Below, one piece after another: positions 50,450 to 59,191 of a stretch of DNA of 64,000 bases. Source of the stretch: JAVVHE01 sp038238915. Its GTDB lineage: Bacteria; Pseudomonadota; Alphaproteobacteria; Sphingomonadales; Sphingomonadaceae. Position 1 is the stretch's first letter; each line of letters opens with the position of its first letter. The notes below the pieces were generated by a model that saw only the letters and a program-made list of their open reading frames with translations, did no database searches and was not told the DNA's origin. The stretch lies in assembly GCA_038238915.1 (NCBI GenBank), contig JBBSFH010000008.1, positions 1-64,000 of the forward strand, in the 5' to 3' direction. Both the position numbers and the translations under genes were made by a program.

Positions 50450-51557
50450 CCGCCGTGCTCCACGCCGCCGTCTGCCCCCATGCGCTCGCCGTGCCGCTCA
50501 CCACGCACGCGCGCGCGCCCGCCGCGATGCCGCCGATCTCCCACGCGGTCTCACCCGCCGCCGCCAGCGCCGCGAGCACGGGCGCGACGTCACCAGGAGC
50601 AACCACGGCGATCATGCCGATGCCGCAGTTGAACGTGCGCGCGAGTTCGGTCGGGCTGAGCGCGGCGGACGCGCGCAGCCAAGCGAACAGCGGCGGCAGC
50701 GGCCAGCATGCGCTGTCGATCGCCGCGCTGCAGCCTTCGGGCAGGACGCGCGGTACGTTCTCGATCAGTCCGCCGCCGGTGATATGCGCAAGTGCCTTCA
50801 GCTGCCCGCCGCGCGCGATCGGCAGCAGCGCGCGCACATAGATGCGCGTCGGCTCGAGCAGCACGTCCGCCAGACTCAGGCCGGGCGCGAACGGGGGCGG
50901 GGCATCGAGCCGCGCGCCAGTATCGGCCAAGATGCGGCGGATGAGCGAATAGCCGTTCGAGTGCGCGCCCGACGATGCGATGCCGATCAGCACGTCGCCC
51001 GGCACCACCCCCGCGCCGGTAATCTGCGCGCCGCGCTCCACCGCACCCAGCGCGAAGCCCGCCAGATCATAATCGCCTGGCGCATACATGCCGGGCATTT
51101 CGGCGGTCTCGCCCCCCACCAGCGCACAGCCCGCCTGCGCACAGCCCTCGGCGATCCCGGCCACGACCGCCTGGGCAACGCCAACGTCCAGTCGCGCTGA
51201 CGCAAAATAATCGAGGAATATCAATGGCTCGGCACCCTGCACGATCAGATCGTTCACGCACATCGCCACCAGATCGATCCCCACCGTATCGTGCCGCCCG
51301 GTCTCGATCGCGAGCCGCAGCTTGGTGCCCACACCGTCGGTGGTCGCCACCAGCAGCGGATCGGTGAACCCCGCCGCGCGGGGATCGAAGAATGCGCCGA
51401 ACCCGCCGAGCCGCGCATCCGCGCCGGGCCGCGCGGTGGCACGCGCCAGCGGACCGATCGCGCGCACCAACGCATCGCCCGCCGCGATCGAAACCCCCGC
51501 ACGCGCATAAGCATCGGGGGCAGGATCGGGCGCGCTGGCTACGGGTTTGTCGTTCAT
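50442..51557 (-). CDS. purM: Phosphoribosylformylglycinamidine cyclo-ligase
   Basis: 371 residues. Fifth step of purine synthesis, forming aminoimidazole ribotide. Motifs: DPLLVATTDGVGTKLRLAIE, VAMCVNDLIVQGAEPLIFLD, GGETAEMPGMY, GIASSGAHSNGYSLIRRIL and ITGGGLIENVPRVLP. The ATG at 51557 gives the family start; the longer frame to 51749 is antisense noise. It is the first gene of a purM-purN operon. Confidence 0.96.
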   Translation of the reverse strand: MNDKPVASAPDPAPDAYARAGVSIAAGDALVRAIGPLARATARPGADARLGGFGAFFDPRAAGFTDPLLVATTDGVGTKLRLAIETGRHDTVGIDLVAMCVNDLIVQGAEPLIFLDYFASARLDVGVAQAVVAGIAEGCAQAGCALVGGETAEMPGMYAPGDYDLAGFALGAVERGAQITGAGVVPGDVLIGIASSGAHSNGYSLIRRILADTGARLDAPPPFAPGLSLADVLLEPTRIYVRALLPIARGGQLKALAHITGGGLIENVPRVLPEGCSAAIDSACWPLPPLFAWLRASAALSPTELARTFNCGIGMIAVVAPGDVAPVLAALAAAGETAWEIGGIAAGARACVVSGTASAWGQTAAWSTAVG

Positions 51558-51618
51558 CGGCCAACGCCTAGCCGCTCGGCCCTTGGATTTCACCCCCTCG
51601 CGCGCTAGCCGTGGATCG

Positions 51619-52893
51619 ATGGCCCGCCCGCGCTTTTTTCTCGGCCCTGTTCTTGGCCTTGTTGCCGCGCTCGCTGTGGCCTCGTCGAGCGGGGCGCAGG
51701 ATGAAGGCGCGTTCGCCATTTCGGGAATCGCGGTCGATGTCGCGGCCAAAAACGCGATCGCGGCGCGCGAGGGCGGCTGGCGGCTCGCGCAGCGGCGTGC
51801 GTGGCCGCAGCTCTGGTCGCGGCTGACCGGTGCCCCCGCCGTGAACGCGCCGAGGCTGGGCGATTCCGCGCTCGATGCGATCGTGCAGGCGATCGAGGTC
51901 GAACATGAAAGGGTCGGTGCGAACCGCTACATCGCCTCGCTCGGCGTGGTGTTCGATCGGGCGCGCGCCGCGAAATATCTGGGCGAATCGGCGCGGATGC
52001 TGCGCTCCTCGCCGATGTTGCTGATGCCCGTGCTCATCGATGGCGGCACGCGCACCGCCTACGAGCGCCGGACGACATGGACTGCGGCGTGGGCGCGCTT
52101 TTCCGCGCAGAGTTCGCCGGTCGATTATGTCCGCGCGCCGGGGACGGCCGGGGATGCGGTAATCCTCACCGCGAGCCAAGCCTATCGCCCCGATCGCTCG
52201 CGCTGGCGCGCGGCGCTGCAGCGCTATGCCGCCGCCGACGTGCTGGTTGCCGAGGCGCTGCTGCTGCGCACATGGCCGGGTGGCCCGGTCAGCGCGCGCT
52301 TTCGCGCGCTGCACGGCCCCGATGGCGAGGAGATGGCGCGCTTCACGCTGACCGCAGCGAGCGAGGCGGACGTGCCCGCAATGCTCGACGTGGCGACCCG
52401 GCGGATCGATGAGGCGTTCACCCAGGCACTGCGCGACGGGCGGCTGCATGCGGACGAGGATCTGACCATCGTGCTCGCCCCGCCGCTCGAAAGCACCGCG
52501 CCCGCGCTCTCGGTCGCAGCGACCGGGGCCAGCATCGAGGTCGAGATCGATACCCCAACCGCCGACGCCGCCAACACGCTCGAAAATCAGGTGCGCGTGG
52601 TCGCAGGCGTGATCGGCACGCGGCTGACCAGCGTTGCAATCGGCGGCGCATCGCGGCTGCGCATCACCTATGATGGCAATCTGGCGATGCTGCGCTATGC
52701 GCTCGATCAGGCGACGCTCCGGCTGGAAACCTTGGCAGGGCACGATCGCCTTCGCGCGCGCCGCACGGACGAACCGCCGCTGCCGCCGCCCGCGCCACCC
52801 GTGCCCGAGCCGGTCGACACCCTGCCCGACATGCAGAACCTGCCCGATAGCGAGGGAACGCCGGGCGAAGCGGCACTGCCGCCGAGGCCGTGA
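51619..52893 (+). CDS. DUF2066 family exported protein
   Basis: 424 residues. Signal peptide MARPRFFLGPVLGLVAALAV then ASSSGAQ. A DUF2066 pattern follows (VDVAAKNAIAAREGGWRLAQ; MLLMPVLIDGG). The C-terminus is a Pro-rich tail (PPLPPPAPPVPEPVDTLPD). Function unknown. It overlaps hda by 4 bases; this neighbour pairing is common in sphingomonads as far as I know. Confidence 0.8.
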   Translation: MARPRFFLGPVLGLVAALAVASSSGAQDEGAFAISGIAVDVAAKNAIAAREGGWRLAQRRAWPQLWSRLTGAPAVNAPRLGDSALDAIVQAIEVEHERVGANRYIASLGVVFDRARAAKYLGESARMLRSSPMLLMPVLIDGGTRTAYERRTTWTAAWARFSAQSSPVDYVRAPGTAGDAVILTASQAYRPDRSRWRAALQRYAAADVLVAEALLLRTWPGGPVSARFRALHGPDGEEMARFTLTAASEADVPAMLDVATRRIDEAFTQALRDGRLHADEDLTIVLAPPLESTAPALSVAATGASIEVEIDTPTADAANTLENQVRVVAGVIGTRLTSVAIGGASRLRITYDGNLAMLRYALDQATLRLETLAGHDRLRARRTDEPPLPPPAPPVPEPVDTLPDMQNLPDSEGTPGEAALPPRP

Positions 52894-53492
52894 GCCAGCT
52901 CGCGCTTCCGCTCGCCTACCTCGAGGCGCGCGGCGCGGCGGATTTCTTCGTCTCCGAAGCCAATCGCGACGCGGTCCGGCACCTCGAAAAATGGCGCGAT
53001 TGGCGCACCCCTGTCGTACTGCTGCTCGGGCCAACCGCGAGCGGCAAGACCCATCTCGCGCGCATGTTCGCCGCACGCGCCAACGCGCGCGTGATCGACG
53101 ATCTGGGACCGGGGATCGATGAGGAAGTGCTGTTTCACGCCTGGAACGCGGCTGGTCCCGGCCGCCCGCTGCTGCTCGCTGCGCGGCGCGACACGTCGGA
53201 CTGGGCGATCGCGCTCCCCGATCTCGCGTCGCGCCTTGCCGCCACCCCGCGCATCACCATCGCGCCGCCCGATGATGCGCTGCTGGCCGCCGTCATGCGC
53301 AAGCGGTTCCGCGATCTCGGCCTCGAAGTCTCGCCCGATGTGGTGGCCTTCGTGCTCGCACGCACCGAACGCGCGTTCGAGGCGGTGGCGGCTGCGGTCG
53401 CCGCGCTCGACGCGGCCGCACTCGCGGGCAAACGCGCGGTCACCGTCCCGCTCGCGCGCGAGGCGCTGTTCGCTGCGCCCAAGCTGCTCTGA
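52890..53492 (+). CDS. hdaA: DnaA regulatory protein HdaA/Hda-type
   Basis: 200 residues. AAA+ protein that, with the DNA polymerase clamp, triggers DnaA-ATP hydrolysis and limits re-initiation. The clamp-binding motif QLALPL lies at residues 3-8. Walker A is LLGPTASGKTHLAR; VIDDLGP marks Walker B. The C-terminal lid resembles DnaA domain III and lacks the DnaA DNA-binding domain. Start is GTG, coupled to the DUF2066 gene. Confidence 0.9.
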   Translation: MSQLALPLAYLEARGAADFFVSEANRDAVRHLEKWRDWRTPVVLLLGPTASGKTHLARMFAARANARVIDDLGPGIDEEVLFHAWNAAGPGRPLLLAARRDTSDWAIALPDLASRLAATPRITIAPPDDALLAAVMRKRFRDLGLEVSPDVVAFVLARTERAFEAVAAAVAALDAAALAGKRAVTVPLAREALFAAPKLL

Positions 53493-53498
53493 TCCCTA

Positions 53499-53624
53499 TC
53501 CTCCCCCGTTTACAGGGGAAGTGGCCGCGAAGCGGTCGGAGGGGGGGCGGGTGGTGGCCACCCTCGCCCAGCGCACCCTCCGCCCTTCGGGCACCTCCGC
53601 CGCTTCGCAGGGGAGGACAGGCTT
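53499..53624. repeat. GC-rich palindromic repeat, copy C (intergenic)
   Basis: Fills the gap between hdaA and ppk. It shares the arms CCTCCCCCGTTTACAGGGGA...GGTCGGAGGGGG and ACCCTCCGCCCTTCGGGCACC...GGGGAGG with copies at 12936 and 13811, in a two-unit arrangement. Ends are approximate. Confidence 0.7.
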
Positions 53625-53640
53625 GATAGGGTCCGCGCCG

Positions 53641-55764
53641 ATGGCCGCTTCCGACCCCTCCCCGCGCTACTTCAACCGCGAACTCTCCTGGCTCGCCTTC
53701 AACACGCGCGTTCTGGAAGAGGCCGCCAATCCAGCTTACCCGCTGCTCGAACGCCTGCGCTTCCTGTCGATCTCGGGCAATAACCTCGACGAATTCTACA
53801 TGGTCCGCGTCGCGGGCCTGCGCGGGCAGGTGGAAGCCGGGGTGGAGGAACGCTCGCCCGATGGCCTCACACCCGCCGAACAGCTCGCGCAGGTGATCGC
53901 GCGCGCGGACGCGCTGATGCGCCAGCAGCAGGCGATGTGGGCCGAGCTGCGCGGCAAGCTGCGCGAAGCCGCGTTCCACGTGCTTGGCCCCGCCGATCTC
54001 ACGGGCGCTGACCTGGCTTGGGCGGAGACCTATTTCCTCGATCAGATCTTCCCGGTCCTCACCCCGCAGGCGATCGATCCCGCCCACCCCTTCCCCTTCA
54101 TCCCTAATCGCGGCTTCAGCCTGATCCTCGAACTCAAGCGCCCCAAGCACGGTCACGAACGGCGCACCGCGCTGGTGATGCTCCCCGCGATGCTGCCGCG
54201 CTTCGTGCGCCTGCCGGGGCGCGGTACCCGCTGGATTGCGGTCGAAAGCCTCGTGCGCCGCTTCTTCGGCGCGCTCTTCCCCGGGCACACGCTGGTCGGC
54301 GACGGCATGTTCCGCGTGATCCGCGATAGCGATATCGAGGTCCAGGAGGAGGCCGAGGATCTGGTGCGCTCGTTCCAGACCGCGCTGCGCGCGCGGCGGC
54401 ATGGCGAAGTAATCCGGCTCAAGATCGAGGCAACCACCCCGCCCGCGCTCAAGCGCATGGTGCAGGACGCGCTCGATGTGGCGGACGCGGACATCACGCA
54501 TGTCGCGGGCATTCTGGGCATCGCGGACCTCGGCAAGCTCGCCGACGAAGACCGGCCGGACCTGAAGTTCGAACCCTACACCCCGCGCTTTCCCGAGCGC
54601 ATCCGCGAATTCGATGGCGATGTGCTCGCCGCGATCCGCGCCAAGGATTTCGTCGTCCACCATCCCTACGAGAGCTTCGAGGCGGTGGTCGCATTCGTCC
54701 GGCAGGCGGCGGCCGATCCCGACGTCGTCGCGATCAAGCAGACGCTCTACCGCGCGGGGCGCGACAGCCCGATCGTCAAGGCGCTGATCGACGCCGCCGA
54801 GGCGGGAAAATCGGTCACCGCCGTGGTCGAACTAAAGGCGCGCTTCGATGAAGAACAGAACATCAAATGGGCTGAACTTCTCGAACGCGCTGGCGTGCAG
54901 GTGGTCTATGGTTTTGTCGGCTGGAAGACGCATGCCAAGCTAAGCATGGTTATTCGCCGCGAGAGTGGCCTCTTTCGCACGTATATGCACCTCGGCACGG
55001 GTAATTATCACCCGTTGACCGCGCGCATCTACACCGATCTCAGCTTCTTCACGACCGACAAGGCGATCGCGCGCGATGCCGGCCAAGTAATGAACTTCAT
55101 CACCGGCTATGTCGAACCGACTAGCCTCGAAAAGCTGGCGATGAGCCCTGGTGGCATCCGCCGTGCACTGGTCGATGCGATCGACGCCGAGATCGCGCAC
55201 GCTAGCGCGGGTCGGCCCGCCGCGATCTGGGCGAAAATCAATGCGCTCGTCGATCCGGGGCTGATCGAAAAGCTCTATGAAGCGAGCAACGCCGGCGTGG
55301 CGATCGAGCTTGTCGTGCGCGGCGTCTGCTGCCTGCGCCCCGGCGTGCCGGGCATGTCCGAAAACATCCACGTCCGCTCGATCATCGGCCGCTTTCTGGA
55401 GCACAGCCGCATCGTCGTCTTCGGTAACGGCCACCCGCTGCCCGGTTCGCATGCCAAAGTGTTCATCAGTTCGGCCGACTGGATGCCACGCAACTTCGAT
55501 CGGCGCGTCGAGCTGCTGGTGCCGATCGAAAATCCCACCGTCCACGCACAGATCCTCGAACAGGTGATGGTTGCGAACCTGAAGGATACCGAACAGAGCT
55601 GGGCATTGGGCGAGGACGGCGCCTATTCGCGGCTGCTCGGGCGGACGCCCGCGTTCAACCTGCACCGCTATTTCATGGAAAACCCCTCGCTCAGCGGTCG
55701 CGGCGCGGCGCTCGCCGAGAATGGCGGCGGCGTACCCCATCTGGAGCTCCGGGGCGGCGCATGA
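53641..55764 (+). CDS. ppk: Polyphosphate kinase 1
   Basis: 707 residues. Makes long-chain polyphosphate from ATP. N-terminal SPRYFNRELSWLAFNTRVLE is typical. Histidines of the phospholipase-D-like core are in YMHLGTGNYHPLTARIYTD and PGSHAKVFISSADWMPRN. The ATG at 53641 starts the family region; the frame runs upstream into hdaA and the repeat without similarity. The exopolyphosphatase gene often found next is absent. Confidence 0.95.
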   Translation: MAASDPSPRYFNRELSWLAFNTRVLEEAANPAYPLLERLRFLSISGNNLDEFYMVRVAGLRGQVEAGVEERSPDGLTPAEQLAQVIARADALMRQQQAMWAELRGKLREAAFHVLGPADLTGADLAWAETYFLDQIFPVLTPQAIDPAHPFPFIPNRGFSLILELKRPKHGHERRTALVMLPAMLPRFVRLPGRGTRWIAVESLVRRFFGALFPGHTLVGDGMFRVIRDSDIEVQEEAEDLVRSFQTALRARRHGEVIRLKIEATTPPALKRMVQDALDVADADITHVAGILGIADLGKLADEDRPDLKFEPYTPRFPERIREFDGDVLAAIRAKDFVVHHPYESFEAVVAFVRQAAADPDVVAIKQTLYRAGRDSPIVKALIDAAEAGKSVTAVVELKARFDEEQNIKWAELLERAGVQVVYGFVGWKTHAKLSMVIRRESGLFRTYMHLGTGNYHPLTARIYTDLSFFTTDKAIARDAGQVMNFITGYVEPTSLEKLAMSPGGIRRALVDAIDAEIAHASAGRPAAIWAKINALVDPGLIEKLYEASNAGVAIELVVRGVCCLRPGVPGMSENIHVRSIIGRFLEHSRIVVFGNGHPLPGSHAKVFISSADWMPRNFDRRVELLVPIENPTVHAQILEQVMVANLKDTEQSWALGEDGAYSRLLGRTPAFNLHRYFMENPSLSGRGAALAENGGGVPHLELRGGA

Positions 55765-55807
55765 CGGCAGCGCTCGACCACACTTGCGGCTCCGGGTGGA
55801 TCAGACC

Positions 55808-56230
55808 CTAGGGGTGAATTTCGGTCTGCGCGAAGAAATAGGCGATTTCGATCGCTGCGTTCTCGGCGCTGTCGCTGCCGTGGACCGAGTTGGCCTCGAT
55901 CGATTCGGCAAAGCGCTTGCGGATCGTGCCCTCGTCCGCGTTGGCGGGATTGGTTGCACCCATGATCTCGCGGTTCTTGAGGACCGCATTCTCGCCTTCG
56001 AGCACCTGAATCACCACCGGGCCGCTCGTCATGAACGCAACCAGATCGTTGAAAAAGCCGCGCTCACGGTGGACCGCGTAAAAGCCCTCTGCCTCCGCCT
56101 TGCTGAGCAGCTTGCGCTTCTGCGCGATGATGCCTAGCCCCGCGCCTTCGAACATGGTGTTGATCTGGCCGGTGAGGTGGCGGCGCGTCGCATCGGGCTT
56201 GAGGATCGAAAGCGTGCGTTCGGTGGGCAT
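55808..56230 (-). CDS. ndk: Nucleoside diphosphate kinase
   Basis: 140 residues. Balances nucleoside triphosphates through a phosphohistidine. Start TERTLSILKPDATRRHLTG; active-site histidine in ANSVHGSDSAENAAIEI. A GGAG site precedes the ATG at 56230. Convergent with ppk. Confidence 0.96.
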   Translation of the reverse strand: MPTERTLSILKPDATRRHLTGQINTMFEGAGLGIIAQKRKLLSKAEAEGFYAVHRERGFFNDLVAFMTSGPVVIQVLEGENAVLKNREIMGATNPANADEGTIRKRFAESIEANSVHGSDSAENAAIEIAYFFAQTEIHP

Positions 56231-56334
56231 GGAGGGCTCCGGGAATGTTGCGTTGCAGCAGGCTTTAGGCGGGGGTGACGCGGCTGGGAAGGGCTGGCGT
56301 TGCGCGGCGCAGGATGCACGATTATGTTGCAGCC

Positions 56335-56589
56335 ATGGCGACGATGACCTTGGACACGCTCGCAATCTCGAAACGCCTGCAGAGCGCTGGGTTTTCTGTC
56401 GCCCAAGCGGAAGCCGTCACGGCAGTCGTTAACGAGGCCGGAGATCCGGACGCACGCGACCTCGTGACGAACAAGGATTTGGAAATTAAGCTCGCTCCGC
56501 TTCGGTCAGACAACGTTCTGATCAAGTGGATGCTGGGGGCGGTGCTGGCGTTGGTTACTGCGTTGTTCTTGAAACAGTTCCTCCCCTAA
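56335..56589 (+). CDS. Short DUF1640/CCDC90-like membrane protein
   Basis: 84 residues. LDTLAISKRLQSAGFSVAQA then EAVTAVVNEA resembles the start of DUF1640 proteins, which are coiled-coil proteins with a C-terminal membrane helix. Here the coiled coil is nearly absent, and the helix (WMLGAVLALVTALFLKQFL) ends the protein. It may be a shortened member. Starts at 56335 or 56344 are equally possible, with no good ribosome site. Its last codon overlaps the end of holC, which is convergent. Confidence 0.6.
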   Translation: MATMTLDTLAISKRLQSAGFSVAQAEAVTAVVNEAGDPDARDLVTNKDLEIKLAPLRSDNVLIKWMLGAVLALVTALFLKQFLP

Positions 56590-57014
56590 CCCGCCTTCTC
56601 CCAACCGCCCGCGCCCTGCTTCCAGTAGGTCGCCGCAAGCCCATCGGCCTTGAGCGCACGCCACTCGTCGCGCGCCGCCGACGCGTCCGCATCGGCAAAC
56701 ACCAGCGCCGCGCGCGCGAACCCCTCGCGCGGCAGCGGCGGTTCCAACACGATCAGCATCGTCGCGGCGTTCGCGGCGCGGTTGGTCGCGGTGAGCAGGA
56801 TGGGCTGCGCGTCCGCCGCCTCGCACGGCTCGGCGGAGTGCGGAAGAAAGCTCACGGGATCACAGGTCCACAACTGCGCATCGAGCGCGGCGCGCGCCTG
56901 CGCATCGGGCACGCGCACCGCGACCCGCATCCCCGCCGCGAGCGCGCGTTCGAGGATGCGCGGCAATACGGTATCGGCCGCTCCGCGCGTCACGTGATAG
57001 AAGGCGATCTCCAT
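56586..57014 (-). CDS. holC: DNA polymerase III chi subunit
   Basis: 142 residues. Clamp-loader accessory protein that contacts single-stranded DNA-binding protein. Start MEIAFYHVTRGAADTVLPRI; SFLPHSAEP and PILLTATNRAANAATMLIVL are typical; ends ATYWKQGAGGWEKAG. The ATG at 57014 gives the family start. Beside pepA in many alphaproteobacteria; here two PEP-CTERM genes lie between them. Confidence 0.93.
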   Translation of the reverse strand: MEIAFYHVTRGAADTVLPRILERALAAGMRVAVRVPDAQARAALDAQLWTCDPVSFLPHSAEPCEAADAQPILLTATNRAANAATMLIVLEPPLPREGFARAALVFADADASAARDEWRALKADGLAATYWKQGAGGWEKAG

Positions 57015-57072
57015 CCCCACCTGATGCGCGGGGCGGGCGGGGCGCGCCAGCCCCATCCGCATTCAGCCACGG

Positions 57073-58128
57073 TTAGCGGCGGCGGCGCAGCGCGAGCGCG
57101 CCCACGACGCCAGCACCGAACAGCGCGATCGTGGCAGGCTCGGGAACGTCGGCCACGTAAGCAAGGCCGTGGATGCCCGGCAGGCCGGTGATGAGCGGCG
57201 TCAACGCGCCCGTCGTCGGATCGACGATCGCAATCTCGTTCAGGCTGCCGATGCTCGCGAGAAGCGTTCCCGACGGGAGGTTGTCGAGATCGAACGCCAG
57301 AACCCGATTGCGGCCGACATCGCCGGGTTTCCCCGTCTGCGTGGCGTAGAGCGTGCCCGACGCATCGAGCGCATAAACGGTATCGTCGAGGCCGCTTACG
57401 GGATTGCCGCCCTGCGTCAGCGGCACGACGTTGACCGTCTGGCCTGCGGTGCCCGGCGCGTGGATGAAGAGCAGCGTACCCTGATCGCCGCCCGACTGGA
57501 CAAGATCGATACCGTTCGGCGCGACCTTGAGCGAATCGGCGTCGAACGCGTCAAGGCCGGTCTGGGCGAGCGTCACGACGTCGGTCACCTCGATCCCTGT
57601 AGACTCGAAGGGATTGGCACCGGGAACGAACTGACGGACGATCGCGTCGCCCGGGGCGGCCGGGTTGGTGTAGCTCAGAAAGGTGCCGTTCTTGGTGAAG
57701 GCAACCTCATCGTACCCGTTCGTCGGCGAGGTGCTCGCATACGTCGCTGGCGTGACCACGTTGGTCGAGGCGTTGATCGCGAATACGCCCGAGTTGCCGT
57801 CCTGATTCTGCAGCGCCGCAATGGTGTTGTAGGCCTTGCTGTAATTCAGGCCATCGGTGTAGCCCTTGAACGAGAACGTCGCCTGCACCGTGCCATCGGG
57901 CGCATAGCGCACGACGGTGGAGTTGCCGGTCGGCTCGGTGCCATCCGCGGTAGTGCCGCCAGGATAGGCGACCCAGATCGAGCCCGCGCCAAGCGTGATC
58001 GAATCGGGCGAACTCGCGCCTGCGGGTGGCGTAGCGAACACCGCGGAGGTGATCACCGGTGCGGCATTCGCAGCGCTTACGCTGGCGAGGACGGCGGTGG
58101 CGGCAAGAAGCTGCAGATCAATGCGCAT
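57073..58128 (-). CDS. PEP-CTERM sorting-domain protein
   Basis: 351 residues. Signal peptide LQLLAATAVLASVSAANAAP. The body looks like a beta-propeller (repeated strands such as DSITLGAGSIWVAYPGG and DTVYALDASGTLYATQTG). The tail VPEPATIALFGAGVVGALAL then RRRR is an exosortase signal. No sigma-54 promoter was found upstream, unlike the genes at 5734 and 6974. Ten bases separate its stop from the 5' side of the holC frame. Confidence 0.88.
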   Translation of the reverse strand: MRIDLQLLAATAVLASVSAANAAPVITSAVFATPPAGASSPDSITLGAGSIWVAYPGGTTADGTEPTGNSTVVRYAPDGTVQATFSFKGYTDGLNYSKAYNTIAALQNQDGNSGVFAINASTNVVTPATYASTSPTNGYDEVAFTKNGTFLSYTNPAAPGDAIVRQFVPGANPFESTGIEVTDVVTLAQTGLDAFDADSLKVAPNGIDLVQSGGDQGTLLFIHAPGTAGQTVNVVPLTQGGNPVSGLDDTVYALDASGTLYATQTGKPGDVGRNRVLAFDLDNLPSGTLLASIGSLNEIAIVDPTTGALTPLITGLPGIHGLAYVADVPEPATIALFGAGVVGALALRRRR

Positions 58129-58573
58129 GGTGGGTGCCTTTCCCTGGGAGAGTAGAGGCCAATACCAACGGTGATAAACGGCGGCTAATGACCGTTCAAA
58201 GACACGTATCGTTTCATCGGGTTCCAGCCACGGACAGTCGGCGGCGTATCGATCGCGCCGCCCGTATGCGCCCCACTCAACGCGTCCGGGCGGCTAGCAC
58301 GGGCCGTTCGGGCGGCGGCGAAGACGGCCTCCGCAGTGCCGCGCGTGACATGGCATGAGGCGATAGCGAGTCGTGCCGACGCGCCTGGCGATGCCCTCGC
58401 GTGGGTCAGGCGCGCGGATGGGCCCGGCGCGGATATGATTTCGGCGGCGAACGCGAAACCATCGGCGCTTCATCGGCAAGCGATCGGGTCAGGGCCATGG
58501 TCGATACACTGGCATGGGCGCATCCCAAGCTCGGGCCGCGCGGCTCCTGCGCGCCCGCAACAGGAGAGCAACC
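58129..58573. other. Divergent intergenic region between two PEP-CTERM genes
   Basis: 445 bp with no supportable gene. It must carry promoters for both flanking genes. I searched for the -24/-12 sigma-54 motif and for the 19-mer shared by the genes at 5734 and 6974; neither is present. Confidence 0.5.
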
Positions 58574-59149
58574 ATGAATTATCGGACGATCGCCGCCTTC
58601 GCGCTTGCCTTGATGGCGAGCAGCGCAGCCGAGGCGAACATCATTGCATTCACCGGAACGCTGCACCGGGTGAACCCCGGACCCGCGCCCGCCTTGCGCT
58701 GCGCGCCCAAGCTGACCATCACCAACAACAATCTGGGCACCAACATCGCTACGGGTACGTCCAGCCTGGGCGGCTTCCTCGAGACGGCGAGCGCCTGCAT
58801 CCAGCCGCCGCTGCCGACCACGACGACCGACGGCTTGTTCAGCTTCGATTTCGGCGGGCATAATACCATCTTCGGTACCGGCTCAAGCGTGCTCACATTC
58901 AGCGCGACGCCGCTGGTGTTCAACATCGCGGGCCATTTCGACGTGACGGGCGGCACGGGGCGATATCTCGGCGTAACGGGGAGCTTCGACGAGATCGGTA
59001 CGCTCGATCGCAACATCCCCACCGCGACGGTGGCAGACGGCCGGTTCGCGGGCACGCTCGATGTGCCCGAGCCGTTGGGAAGCGGGCTGCTGTTTAGCGG
59101 ATTGGTGGTGCTGGGGCTGGCATCGCACAGACGGCGTGTCACGCGGTAG
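58574..59149 (+). CDS. PEP-CTERM-like small exported protein
   Basis: 191 residues. Signal peptide YRTIAAFALALMASSAAEA. A beta-rich domain follows. The tail VPEPLGSGLLFSGLVVLGLA then SHRRRVTR fits a PEP-CTERM signal, though the helix is shorter than usual. AGGAGA precedes the ATG at 58574. No enzyme motif. A hairpin at 59163-59184 ends it. Confidence 0.82.
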   Translation: MNYRTIAAFALALMASSAAEANIIAFTGTLHRVNPGPAPALRCAPKLTITNNNLGTNIATGTSSLGGFLETASACIQPPLPTTTTDGLFSFDFGGHNTIFGTGSSVLTFSATPLVFNIAGHFDVTGGTGRYLGVTGSFDEIGTLDRNIPTATVADGRFAGTLDVPEPLGSGLLFSGLVVLGLASHRRRVTR

Positions 59150-59162
59150 CCAAGCGGGCGAG

Positions 59163-59184
59163 GGGGGCGTCGCCCGACGCCCCC
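59163..59184. terminator. Hairpin shared by convergent PEP-CTERM and pepA genes
   Basis: Stem GGGGGCGTC / GACGCCCCC with a GCCC loop, in a 42-base gap between convergent stop codons. Probably a bidirectional terminator, although T-tracts are weak. Confidence 0.6.
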
Positions 59185-59191
59185 GCCTTGC

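Noticed and set aside
58514..58573. Sigma-54 promoter before the PEP-CTERM gene at 58574
   Set aside because: CTGGCATGGGCG resembles a -24 element, but no TTGC follows at the right distance.
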